Shown: positions 44,101 to 52,800 of the stretch, one piece after another | Layout of the letters: each line of letters opens with the position of its first letter | Position numbering within the stretch: the stretch's first letter is position 1 | DNA from: Gordius sp. MW1 | Taxonomy: Eukaryota > Nematomorpha > Gordioida > Gordea > Gordiidae | NCBI GenBank assembly: GCA_964036665.1 | Contig: OZ038530.1 | Coordinates: forward strand, 21,598,001-21,662,000 | Direction of reading: 5' to 3' | Length of the DNA: 64,000 bases | Position numbers and translations under genes: made by a program | The notes under the pieces: generated by a model | The model's input: only the letters and a program-made list of their open reading frames with translations | What the model was told of the DNA's origin: nothing | Databases searched by the model: none

Positions 44101-44953
44101 CACTTCGGGTTTCGATTTGAATGAGCCGCTGAAGAAAATTAGCGAATTTGTGAAGGAGGTTAAAGGGGGCATGACTTCATTGCCTGGTCACCACGAGGAT
44201 GTTATCAAAACCAATCGTCGGCTAAAAGTTATGCTGGAAGAAACGCTCACCAAAAATATGATGTTACAAAAGGTTATTTAAAATTAATTTTGATCGTAGT
44301 TAATAAATTCTAAAAGTTGTTTTAGGAAATTTTTTGAGTTTTTATAAATAATTTAGCCTTTTAGCTTATTAAAAAGGAACTAAATTTGATATTTTGCTTT
44401 TACAATTTTCATGAGTACCGAGGATAACCTATATATAGGTGGATTTTCAAAACGTTCTTTAGTCGACTAAACAAAAAGTGTTTTTCTTAATCAACCTCCT
44501 GGCTTAGTCGAAATTTGAAAAACAGACTAGTTGACCGTTTGTTTTAATTGAATTAAAGGTCGACCAAACAAAATCCAACCGTTTTGCAACACCATTAATG
44601 CCGTTGACAAGGGAAAGTCCTATATGTTTTATGATTAAATCTAATCCCCCCTCCTATATTTTCCAAAAAATTAACAAAAAAGGTTTCGGTATGATATGAT
44701 ATTTTAGGATATGGAAAAGTTATCTAACGAATTTACGACGCTCAAAAATTTGCAATCCGCCCAAATGGATGAAGAAATTGGGGATGAATTTGGTGCCCAA
44801 ACCTATCATGGAGACGCTTATACCGTGGAAAACTCTTATTACAATTTAAATCTCGATCAGGAAGAGTGTCCGCCTGTTGGACAATTTGGTGACGACAATT
44901 CCATCACAGCTGTTAAATGTCCGCAAAATAATAATGACAAATATTTACGTTGA
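35176..44953 (+). CDS. GRIPAP1: GRIP1-associated protein 1 (GRASP-1), endosomal coiled-coil protein
   Basis: GRASP-1 is a coiled-coil Rab4 effector of recycling endosomes. Sixteen exons join in phase: 35176-35275, 35310-35398, 35559-35666, 35705-35829, 35963-36036, 36108-36277, 36535-36602, 37497-37755, 37880-38026, 38646-38870, 40067-40198, 41075-41265, 42179-42266, 42924-43212, 44088-44272 and 44708-44953, 831 residues against 841 in human. Diagnostic blocks: FQKLQEQLIILKEDNYKL at the N-terminus; QSQEEEFKLQNGTIMGEL; VKDVKRQLMLEKKRGEKLQ; LAALQTDKWVLEEKVKYLED; LVNKNALIEHYVM; and NRRLKVMLEETLTKNMMLQK, DMEKLSNEF near the end. Nearly all of it is heptad-like Glu/Lys/Leu coiled coil. The last 50 or so residues are a lineage-specific acidic tail. 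Introns 1 and 3 are 34 and 38 nt; later introns carry MITEs, LINE fragments and a copy of the last exon. Confidence 0.92.
37240..37390. repeat. Intronic repeat copy 1 in GRIPAP1
   Basis: AAAAAGTTGAGAATTATAAATAT, TTACAGATAGTAATGCC, ATTTTCTACCTTATAAAAAAC, TTCGCGATTATCATGGGATAGTAAA is about 80% identical by eye to 40897-41048 in a later intron of the same gene. It may be a local duplication or two copies of an unnamed dispersed repeat. Confidence 0.65.
38027..38645. other. GRIPAP1 intron 9, nothing recognised
   Basis: These 619 bp separate the exons ending at 38026 and starting at 38646. No MITE termini, ORF or conserved block were found. Confidence 0.5.
39209..39540. repeat. Family A MITE split by a family B element
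   Basis: Family A starts TAGTGTTGTAAAAAGGGCTGG and runs to CGACTAAGCTAAAAGGTCAT at 39298. A complete family B element (39299-39474, GGGCGTAGCCAAGGGGG to GGCTGGCTACGCCCGTG-like) follows. Family A resumes with AGAGGTCGATTAATAAAGACAGAC. Family B therefore inserted into an existing A copy. Confidence 0.8.
39785..39998. repeat. Family A palindromic MITE (full, best ends)
   Basis: It starts TACTAGTGTTGGAAAAACGGC and ends CAGCCGTTTTTGCGACACTAGTA, so the outermost ACTAGTG/CACTAGT ends are visible on both sides. It includes every internal block of the family. Confidence 0.88.
40558..40668 (-). pseudogene. RLE-type LINE 3' fragment in GRIPAP1 intron 11
   Basis: ATTCATCGAGATGGTTTTCCAAAACTGGCCACG, TTGAAATTGCATTT, ATACCAAAACTTTGTTTTA corresponds to 28500-28590, the last 30 or so codons of the RLE-type LINE. 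It is a short relic. Confidence 0.55.
40745..40852 (-). pseudogene. Second RLE-type LINE 3' fragment in the same intron
   Basis: CATCTTCCTCTCTTAAAAGAGCCCAAGAATCCAAAAAAGATTTGAAATT aligns with the same LINE end as the fragment at 40558-40668 but differs from it (SSSLKR-like acidic tail codons on the minus strand). An AAGTTTAT just before it fits a LINE 3' UTR. Confidence 0.45.
40897..41048. repeat. Intronic repeat copy 2 in GRIPAP1
   Basis: Partner of 37240-37390, same orientation. It ends only about 26 bp before the exon at 41075 and so contributes sequence near that acceptor's branch region. Confidence 0.65.
41337..41456. repeat. Family A MITE, 3'-truncated
   Basis: GTACTAGTGTTGTGAAAACGGCTGGGTTTTGTTTGGTCGACC with the central TTTTGGTCTATTTTTCTTAGTCGACC; the right arm is lost after CCACTAGGCC. 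Confidence 0.8.
41841..42029. repeat. Family A palindromic MITE
   Basis: CTACTGTTGCAAAAAGACCTGGGTT to CAAAACCCAAATTTTTTTACAACACT. The left arm lost the TTTGGTTTTAGTCGAC half-repeat. It is in GRIPAP1 intron 12, about 150 bp before the exon at 42179. Confidence 0.8.
43233..43398. repeat. Family A palindromic MITE just after a GRIPAP1 exon
   Basis: It starts about 21 bp after the splice donor at 43213 with AAAAGTCTGGGTTTTGTTTGG and ends GTATTTTTACAACACTAG. The inner right arm (GGTCGACCAAACAAAACCC) is deleted. Confidence 0.8.
43402..43482. repeat. Family D remnant
   Basis: AGAGACCTGCACGGGTGGGGTCGGGATTGAAAATTTTAGAAGGC then GGGTTGAAAAAAGTAACTTTGGAGGGCTCTAG. The ends match the D element at 33617-34346 but the middle is gone. 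Confidence 0.6.
43660..43795 (+). pseudogene. Decayed duplicate of the last GRIPAP1 exon in intron 14
   Basis: CTTATTACAAATTTAATCTC, GGTGATAATTCCATTACAGCTGTTAAAAGTCCCCAAAATGATG and, after the stop-equivalent, AATCGCTCAAAAACGCTATAATACGCTTAA match 44836-44995 (ATTCCATCACAGCTGTTAAATGTCCGCAAAATAATAATGAC and TATTTATAATACGCTTAA), i.e. the C-terminal codons plus the start of the 3' UTR. The copy lacks the codons for EEC and PPVG and is out of frame overall. Confidence 0.75.
44446..44593. repeat. Family A MITE, 5'-truncated
   Basis: It begins inside the left arm (TTTAGTCGACTAAACAAAAAG) and ends TCCAACCGTTTTGCAACACC. It lies in the last GRIPAP1 intron. Confidence 0.75.
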
Positions 44954-45224
44954 AAAAAATTATTCGCTAAATACGCTATTTATAATACGCTTAAATTTTA
45001 TATCATTATTTTCATGTTATTTTATTTTATTTAACCCATTCTAGCTTTTTGAAGCTTAGTAAAATTGGCTGTTGTTGTATTTGTTATAAATATCGGGTTT
45101 TCTGTATATTGACGTCTAAATTTTATTTATTTATATTAAATTTATATGCATATTTATTTTATTTCGGCACGATATATTATATAGCTTAACCACAAATTTA
45201 CTATTTTTGTGCTCTTTAAGCTTA

Positions 45225-45230
45225 AATAAA
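45225..45230 (+). promoter_or_regulatory. Candidate poly(A) signal of GRIPAP1
   Basis: An AATAAA hexamer 271 bp after the stop codon, before the family E element at 45304. Confidence 0.4.
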
Positions 45231-45303
45231 TGATTTTCAGTTACTTTTACTAGGTTGTCTTTAATATTGATATTCGGTAATGAGCTACGATTTAACAGGA
45301 AAA

Positions 45304-45650
45304 ATCAACCGGCAAATTGTGTTTGCAGATTTTGGTAGAGTTTTTTTGCCGGGAACACCAATGTATATCTTTAATTTCTACCCTATGCGTCAAATTTTTA
45401 GAAATGTTTGCTTTCAAAGTTGCTAAAAACATTGATTTTGGCATTCTCTAAACGTCAATAACTTGCAAATTAATCGGTAAAATTTTAATTTCATAAATTT
45501 GATCTGTAAATAAAGGGAGCGGCGATATCGCTGTTTTTAGCAACTATGACAGCAAATATTTTAAAAACTTGACGTATAGGGAGACTGAAAACATATTTGT
45601 GTTCACCGTAAAAAAACTCTAGCAGAATCTGCAAACAGTTTGCCCGTTTA
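45304..45650. repeat. Family E palindromic MITE (long copy)
   Basis: The left arm ACCGGCAAATTGTGTTTGCAGATTTTGGTAGAG..TTTGCCGGGAACACC is inverted against the right arm GTGTTCACCGTAAAAAAACTCTAGCAGAATCTGCAAACAGTTTGCCCGTTT. A second inner palindrome (GTTTGCTTTCAAAGTTGCTAAAAAC versus TTTTTAGCAACTATGACAGCAAATATT) lies in the middle. Confidence 0.75.
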
Positions 45651-45961
45651 TTTTATAAGTCCACTATTGGTTTACCAGTGTTATCTAAATTTGGAGGATG
45701 GGAGAGGGTGAACCATAAATTAGAAAGCGTCTTAAGGGGGTCTTTTTACAATTTTGATACGCCTTTTATTGTTATATAGCTATAATTCTACACAACACAA
45801 TATATACAAAAATAACTATGGAACGATAATTATAAAATTCGAACTGATATGTTCTTTATCAATTAATATTATAATTTTTTTAAACAAAATAGCACTTTTA
45901 ATACATAAGTTTTATGGGTTTATAATCTAAAAAATCCTTAGTCAATCAAAAAAGGGGTCAC

Positions 45962-46152
45962 TGTATTGTAAAAACGGCTGGGTTTTGTTTGGTCGACCTT
46001 TGTTTAACTACGACTAACGGCAGACTCGGGTCTGTTTTTCAAATTTCGACTAAGTCTTGTGGTCGACTAAAAAAATAGACCAATTGGTCTGTTAATGTTT
46101 ATTCTGAAATCAAAGGCCAACTAAACAAAACTCAGCCGTTTTTACAACATTA
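45962..46152. repeat. Family A palindromic MITE (full)
   Basis: CTGTATTGTAAAAACGGCTGGG to CTCAGCCGTTTTTACAACATT, with GGTCGACCTTTG..CAAAGGCCAACTAAAC inner arms. Confidence 0.85.
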
Positions 46153-46360
46153 CGTGTTACCTGTGGTTCTCATTGTGAGTGTGGAAGGTATAAATATAGA
46201 GAAAAATAAAAATACATCAAGTGATAAACAATTTAAAATTTTCTTTAAACATTCAAAAACTTGGTGTATTCATTTTTATTTCTAGGCTTTTATTTATGTT
46301 TAAATAACCCATTGGTTGGTCCAATAATTAAGAGTGTTAGCCTGAGGCCTGGGATATTAA

Positions 46361-46527
46361 CATGGGCGTATCTGGCATTGGGATTAAAGGGGTGCAAAAA
46401 TGATTTAGGGAGGGTCAAAATGAACATTTTTTGAAATTCTATCCATAATTTTAATAAATTTAAACAAATTTTTATATTTAGAAGGGGGCAGCCGCACCCC
46501 CCCCCCCCCCCCTTGGTTACGCCAATG
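46361..46527. repeat. Family B element (inverse orientation)
   Basis: CATGGGCGTATCTGGCATTGGGATTAAAGGGGTGC to GGGGGCAGCCGCACCCC..CTTGGTTACGCCAATGG. The 88-codon minus-strand ORF over it follows from the repeat and is not a gene. Confidence 0.82.
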
Positions 46528-46650
46528 GTTTTTAAATTTAAACACCGGTCATCCATCCTTTATTTCCGAGCAAAAATTTATATTAAGGTAATAGAAGCAG
46601 AATTGCGTTTTTCAATTTTTTTGACCAACAAGTTGGAGGACAGAACAGAC

Positions 46651-46816
46651 CATGGGTATAGCTAGGGGGGCAGGGAGGGGCGGCTGCCCCCCTTTAAATC
46701 CAAAAATTGGTTGAAATTTATTAAAATTATGGTTAAAATTTCAAAAAATTATCATTTTGCCCCTCCCTAAAACATAATTGCCCCACCCCCTTAAAATCAT
46801 TGCTGGCTACGCCCAT
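46651..46816. repeat. Family B element (full)
   Basis: CATGGGTATAGCTAGGGGGGCAGGGAGGGGCGGCTGCC to ATTGCTGGCTACGCCCATGG. Confidence 0.85.
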
Positions 46817-46869
46817 GGAACAGACACTAACATCATCGTAGCGAGGCCATAAATTGCATAGCAATTAAA

Positions 46870-48264
46870 ATTTTTAAAACATATTCTATTGTGGCTAAGG
46901 AAAAACTTTCTATGCTCGGTTCACCTATAGGCGGATCTCCGTGCTTGCAGGACTTTTTAAATAAACATTTAGCTTTTTTGGCCTCAAAAATGGATCTTTT
47001 AAAATTGTTACCTATACATCACGCTTTTTTTATGATAAAAAACTTTTTTAATATCTCCAAGATTCAGCATTGTTTTAGATCAGCTGCTGCTTTTTTACAT
47101 ACAGATATTCTTAAATTATACGAATCCACAATTAAAAATCTCCTAGAAAAAATTTTAAACTTATCTTTTAATGATACTAGCTGGTTACAAGCCACACTTC
47201 CAACTAAATTTGGAGGTTTAGGAATAAGGTCCCCTTTGACCATTAGCCTAGTAGCTTTTCTCTCGTCTTACAATCTAGTAAAAGATCTCGTTTTTAAATT
47301 GACCACCCAAACTGAAGATTTTTTAAAGCAAACTGCTTTAACATCATGGCTTTAAAATGTAATGCCAGGAACCATTATTCCAAATTCAGTCAGACAACGA
47401 GATTGGGATGCCAGTATAGTGTCACGCTCCGTCGCTTACCTTTCGAGTTGTGACGCCGTACAGCATTTCAATCTCAGGTCACTAACGACTGACTCTGGTC
47501 ACGAATGGCTGGAATGCATTCCAAGCCAGTTCTCCGGGCTCTTACTATCAAACCCCGAAATTACTTATGCGATCTCCTTGAGACTGGGGATCCCAATTTG
47601 CAAGCAATTGATTTGTAAAAATTGTAAGAAACAAATGGATGTTTGGGCCCACCACCCCTTACATTGTAAACTTAACAAATTCCGTTTCATTCGCCATCAA
47701 AAGATCAACCTTTTGATTCAAACCGCTTTACTAAAAGCCGGCTTCCCTTCCATTCTCGAACCATCAGAACCCACTCTTGAGGGTAGAATGCGCCCCGATG
47801 GAACATCCACAATTCCATGGGATGACGGTAAGTTCCTATCTTGGGACTTTACCTGCATCGACGTATTTGCACCCTCTAACAATAACGCTGACCCGTTAGC
47901 TCTAGCGGAAGCACCCAAAACTCATAAATACCGTGATATAATTCCTTCTAAAATTTTTATCCCTATCGTGGCTTCATGTTCCGCCACTTTTGGCAAACAG
48001 GCATTAGCCTTCTTTAAATTGATAGGAAAAAGATCTCCCGAAGGTAAATACTCAGCAAGTTTTCTTTTGCGCCAAAAAATAGGAATTTTAATTGCCAAAT
48101 ACAATTATAAGGCATTTTCAGACACCTGGCCTCTGGCCCTCGATGAAGATGAAGAGTAGTCACGCTTTTTATTTATTTATTTATTTATTGATCGTGTTTT
48201 ATATTTTTTATATATATAGATTTTACCTAATAAAGATTTTTAATAAAAAAAAAAAAAAAAAAAA
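46870..48264 (+). mobile_element. 5'-truncated RLE-type LINE with poly(A) tail
   Basis: Coding sequence from about 46880 to 48159 is followed by a 3' UTR, AATAAAGAT at 48229-48237 and a run of about 20 A at 48245-48264. It is cut at the 5' end just after the RT active site. It starts right behind a family C end fragment (46846-46869). Target duplications were not resolved. Confidence 0.82.
46880..48159 (+). pseudogene. RT thumb plus CCHC/endonuclease-like C-terminus, one stop
   Basis: From MLGSPIGGSPCLQDFLNKH through LQATLPTKFGGLGIRSPLT to a TAA at 47353, then in the same frame from SVRQRDWDASIVSRSVAYL to the end at 48159. The C-terminal part has CKNC-x9-H-PLHC, FIRHQKINLLIQ, SILEPSEPTLEGRMRPDGTS, IPWDDG, WDFTCIDVFAPSN and FLLRQKIGILIAKYNYK. 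Apart from one TAA the frame is open for 420 codons, making this the best-preserved copy of the family here. Upstream RT motifs were not copied. Retrotransposition function is inferred from motif order shared with R2-like LINEs. Confidence 0.8.
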
Positions 48265-48398
48265 TAAGACAAAAAGGGCGAGGAATTTCGCATTCCTCTA
48301 GGCTTAAGTCTCTGTTGCGACATTGTGTTATATTGTGTTACTCTTCAAATGCGACCTCAGTCGCCAACCCGTTCTTGTAAAGGTCTTCATCTTTTACA

Positions 48399-48604
48399 CT
48401 AGTGTTGTAAATACGGCTAGGTTTTGTATAGTCGACCTTTGATTTTAGTCGATTCAACATAACCAAACCAAAGATTTCTTGGTCTGATCTTCTTAGTCGA
48501 CCTCCAAGCTTAGTGGAAATTTGAAAAGCAAACATAGAGTCGACCATTAGTCCTAGTTAAACCAAAGGTGACCAAACAAAACCCAGCCGTTTTTACAACA
48601 CCAC
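48399..48604. repeat. Family A palindromic MITE (full)
   Basis: ACTAGTGTTGTAAATACGGCTAGGTTTTGTATAGTCGACC to CCCAGCCGTTTTTACAACACC, with TTCTTGGTCTGATCTTCTTAGTCGACC in the centre. Confidence 0.85.
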
Positions 48605-48721
48605 TTTACACTGCCAATACAGCAAGAGAGGGCATCCCCGTCATTACATAATAAGAATAAAATTTAATCCAGCAATTTTTGAAAAAAGTTGGTTTTCCTA
48701 GCTCACTGGAACCCCCAGGGA

Positions 48722-49078
48722 GGCTCTACTGACTGTAAAGATCCGACAGCTTAGCAATCATCCCGTGGGCTCACGGCCTAAAGGCTTGTTGGGACTTCAC
48801 TACGGTGGATATATTTGCCAAATGTTTCAGCTCCCCCGACCTCTTCTCTTCTAAGGAGAGAAGGAAAGTGGAAAAATACAAATACCTCAACAATTTCATT
48901 TTCGTTCAAGTAGTGGCCACTCGATAATTTAGTACCGATGGTAGCCAATTCTTAAACAAATATCAAAATTTATTACCTTAACCATACGGCCCCAAGAATT
49001 TATTTTAGAAAATCACCATGGTAATAGTAAAATCCAATACAATTTCGATCCATGGTTCTATGCCTGCTCATTCATACA
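48722..49078 (+). pseudogene. Degenerate retroelement C-terminus, longest copy
   Basis: The plus frame reads SDSLAIIPWAHGLKACWDFT, then TVDIFAKCFSSPDLFSS, KVEKYKYLNNFIFVQVVATR, a stop, TDGSQFLNKYQNLLP, a stop, and [19 protein letters not shown]. The IPW...WDFT..D spacing repeats that of the RLE-type LINEs, but the downstream sequence is unlike theirs. It is the best guide to the sister family seen at 9886, 11475, 27630 and 31505. Confidence 0.65.
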
Positions 49079-49805
49079 TAATCATTTGGAAAAAAACGAT
49101 CTATTAGTCTAAAAAAATTGGTTTAAAAAAGAATGTTAATGTAAAAACAAAAATATTTATTTTAAAAAATGTTATTACGTTAACAAAAAAATGCGATTGT
49201 ATATCGTAGAACTTACATATTAAATTTTCATTTGAGATGAAAAGCATTTTTTAGTCATTTTAAGTAACACCTACATTTTTTTACGTTCCAACGCTATACA
49301 AATGAATTATTTTAGACTTATAAATATTATTTTAAATGATAAAATTAAAGATATAATAAATTTGCAAATTTTTAAATTTCGTGTCATATGTATTTTAAGT
49401 TATTATTAATATGCAAGTTGGATTCCTTAAATGTAAATGCATTATATGCAGCTAAAGGTATTTCATTGTACATGGTAGATTAGATTGACCTAATTCTAGA
49501 TTATCTCAAGCTAAGGCTTGAAAGTATAGAGAGAGTTTAAAACAAAAGTGAAATCAATGTTAAGTTCATGTAACGGAATAAAACCCTAAGTAAAGGGGCT
49601 GGGGGGGGGGGGTAAATAGGAAAATATTCCCCGGGTCTTCCGGGTACAGCCCCCCCCTCCAACCCTATTCCTATATCTAAGGTATAATCCGCTGATTAGG
49701 TAATTTTCCTATTTTAGTCATATCTCCTTTTAATTGCTGATGGCGCTTATCAGTAATCGCAACTTTAAAAAATTTTTTGTTAAAGTTTAAATCAAATTAT
49801 CTACT

Positions 49806-52800
49806 ATGAATCGGCTCTTATTAGCTGTGTACTTAACATGGCAATATTTAATTATTACATCCCAAATTTTTGTACAGTCTTATGGGGGTAAATATATTTT
49901 AACATTTTTGTTTGGATTTATAAAATAACTAATTTATATTTTTTAAATCCTTTATAATCGTATATTAGAAGCAAATACTATAATTTAAAGATTTTTACAA
50001 TTATTATATTTGTAACGTTTACTTTGTCTCAAATTAAGTTTTATAATTTCTTTTTGATACTATAAATAATGCTACAAATTTAATTCTGAAAGTGAGACTT
50101 AATTTATTTGCAGTAAATTTCTCTGTTTAAACGCAATGAAAAAATTTGCTTTTCATTTTTAATTTATATATAAATAAGGGAAACCGAGGACTAAATAGCC
50201 ATAAAAAATGTAATCACCTTTTGAAAAACTAAAAATTTTCTTATAATTTTTCCTTATAATAAATTTTTATATGTTTCTACTATAGAAAAAAATTGAGAAA
50301 ACAAAGCTTATGTTTTCTTCATAGATTTAGTTTAAAAAACAAAAAATCCTAACTATTTTAAAAATGCCTGTGGCTAGTCATAGCCCTGTTTTTGAGGTAG
50401 AATAACCCTTACATTATCACTTTTTTAGTGTAAGCCAACTCGAATCAATAAAATGATTGTTTTATGATAAAAATATCGCGAATACAAATACAATATCGAT
50501 ATTTTACATAATACAAATCAAAAAAGGTCAAGATGACAATCTGACTTAGGTGCCATATAAGACAAATTCTAAATGAAAAAGCTTTTTTAATAGTTTATTA
50601 ATGTATCATCATAGTCTATTTATCTACCAAATTACAATAAGTTAAATTATTAAACGATTTTTTTTTTAATTTTCATTTGTCTTTATGAGCTAAATATATT
50701 ACAGTCAACGGATTTTTACAAATAAACTTAAAAAAAAGAAATCTGCTAGCATTCTTCGACTAGATCTGACACCTATATTTTAAAGAAATTAAACATGTTA
50801 TACTGCAAATAAAAATTTAGTAATATGTTTATAGAAAAAATACCCTTTTATAAGATAAAGCTTAAATTAGTTTAATATATACGAGAAAAAAAATTTATGG
50901 GCAAAATACAAATTTTGTCAAAGCTATTATTTTTTCCAGGCTAAATATTTTTGCATGAAAAAAATACACACAAGGTGAGAATCATTATGTTTTATGTTTA
51001 TTTTTTCAAATAATAGAAAAGATAAAAGTAACCTAGGTCTACTACGAGCCCCGATCTCCCCTTTATATATATAATTGATTTTGATATAATTGAACACTGT
51101 ATATTTTTTAGTAGATTTTTACCCTTAAATCTATGAAAAACACTGTATATTTTGTGTATTACTAAAAACAAAGTTAACTATTTATCTTCAATACTGTTTT
51201 AGAGGATGAAGCTTTCGAAAATTTTGGCCGTAGACCCCCGGGAGGCTCCAGAGCCATATATCATAGGGAGGGTGGCAATGAAAGGCCCGAATTTGAATTT
51301 GGAAATTTTCCTCATTCCGTCCGGGAATTTCCTGCACGTGGTAGGGGAAGGCAAGATGAAGAAAGAGGTAGCGTTGCGAAATTTCTAGAAACTTTTTAAA
51401 TGTTCGTTTTTTAAGCGTGTGTGTAAGTAGTTTTTGTTGAAACGTGTAGTATGCGATCGTGATTGAAAAGTAGTATTGCTTTTACTCTCGCAAATTTAAA
51501 ATTTTGTAATGGTGTGACTAATATTGTAAAAACGGCTGGGTTTTGTTTAGTCGACCTTTGCTTCAACTATGACTAAATGTCGTTTTTTATATTCCAACTA
51601 TGCCCAGAAGTCGACTAAGAAAAAAAGACCAAAAATTTTTGGTCTGTTTATGTTAAGTCGACTAAAACAATACCCATCCGTTTTTACCACCTTAAGTGTG
51701 ACTCATGATTTTAAAGAATGTTTATTGGTTTAACCTTTTGATTAAGTAAGTTATTACCAATTTTTTTGGACTTTAAGAAAGCGACGCATTTATTTTGGGA
51801 AACTGTAAAGTGACAATTTAATTTTTCCATGTAGAAACATTTTAACAAATTGCAAATTCTTGATATATATAACTATATCAATTTACATGCGAATATAATT
51901 TAAACGTCGATCCTCACTAAAAAAATGTCCTCTCCTGTCTATTTTATTATGGTTAAAAAGTTTATTTTAACGAAAATAAAGTTACATGCATAAGTGTAAT
52001 ACAAAAAAGGACATATTGGTTAACTATTTTAGAAAGAGAAAACGAAAATGATAATGGTAGAAACTATGACGAGGAAGAACAATCGCCTAGGGAAAATGAA
52101 AGAACTGAGCAAGAAAATGAAAATCGAGGAAATAGAAATAACGACGATAATCCTAGACAACAAAGTGGTGAGCAATCAGGGAGTGGTTCTTCTTCATATG
52201 ATCCTAATAATTATAATCGAGAAAATCGGAGTGGGACAGGAACTGAAGAAGATGCTGATGAAGGTAAGAAAAATATTATAAGACCTTTAAAATATGTGTT
52301 AATATTAGCTATTTTTTTCCATACAAATTTTGGTAAAAATGTTTATGGGCGTAGGTAAGGGGCGGGGGCAGGGAGAGGCGGTTGCCCCCTGTAAATCAAA
52401 TGTTGAAGTTTATTAAAATTATGGCTAAATATTCAAAAAATGATTATTTTGCCCCTCCCTAAATCATTATTGCTCCCCTCTATTCCAATGGTGATGTTAA
52501 ATAACTATTGCTTTCTTCTAATGTTGACTCTCTGTTTGTGAGGTTGGTGCTCAATAACACGATTCATTCTTTGTAATTGATTGTTTGGGTAAATGTGCGA
52601 TATTATAAAACATTAAAGCCATAAGGTAATTTACCCCTCGGGAGTACTTGTAAAAATCTCAATCATGAGCAGACTTGTGAGGCGTATCGAACTCCATTCT
52701 TTAAATATAACTTTATCACAAAAAGAAAATAGTTTAAAGCCTCTCATAGTTTTCCGTAAAAAATCATTTAAAAGCCATACTTTATATGGGCTGAGGGCGT

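Larger units (their letters stand above)
44954..49805. other. Intergenic region GRIPAP1 to serine protease
   Basis: No host gene was recognised. It holds a GRIPAP1 poly(A) signal, a family E element, two family A and two family B elements, a 5'-truncated RLE-type LINE and a degenerate retroelement. About 49090-49800 is AT-rich with G and C runs near 49600-49665 and no other recognisable content; the protease promoter should be at its right end. Confidence 0.6.

Noticed and set aside
51206-51388. Frame starting MKLSKILAVDPREAPEPYII
   Set aside because: The overlapping frame (EDEAFENFGRRPPGGSR...) is phase-compatible with protease exons 1 and 3 and has the same charged composition; the other frame has no partner exon.
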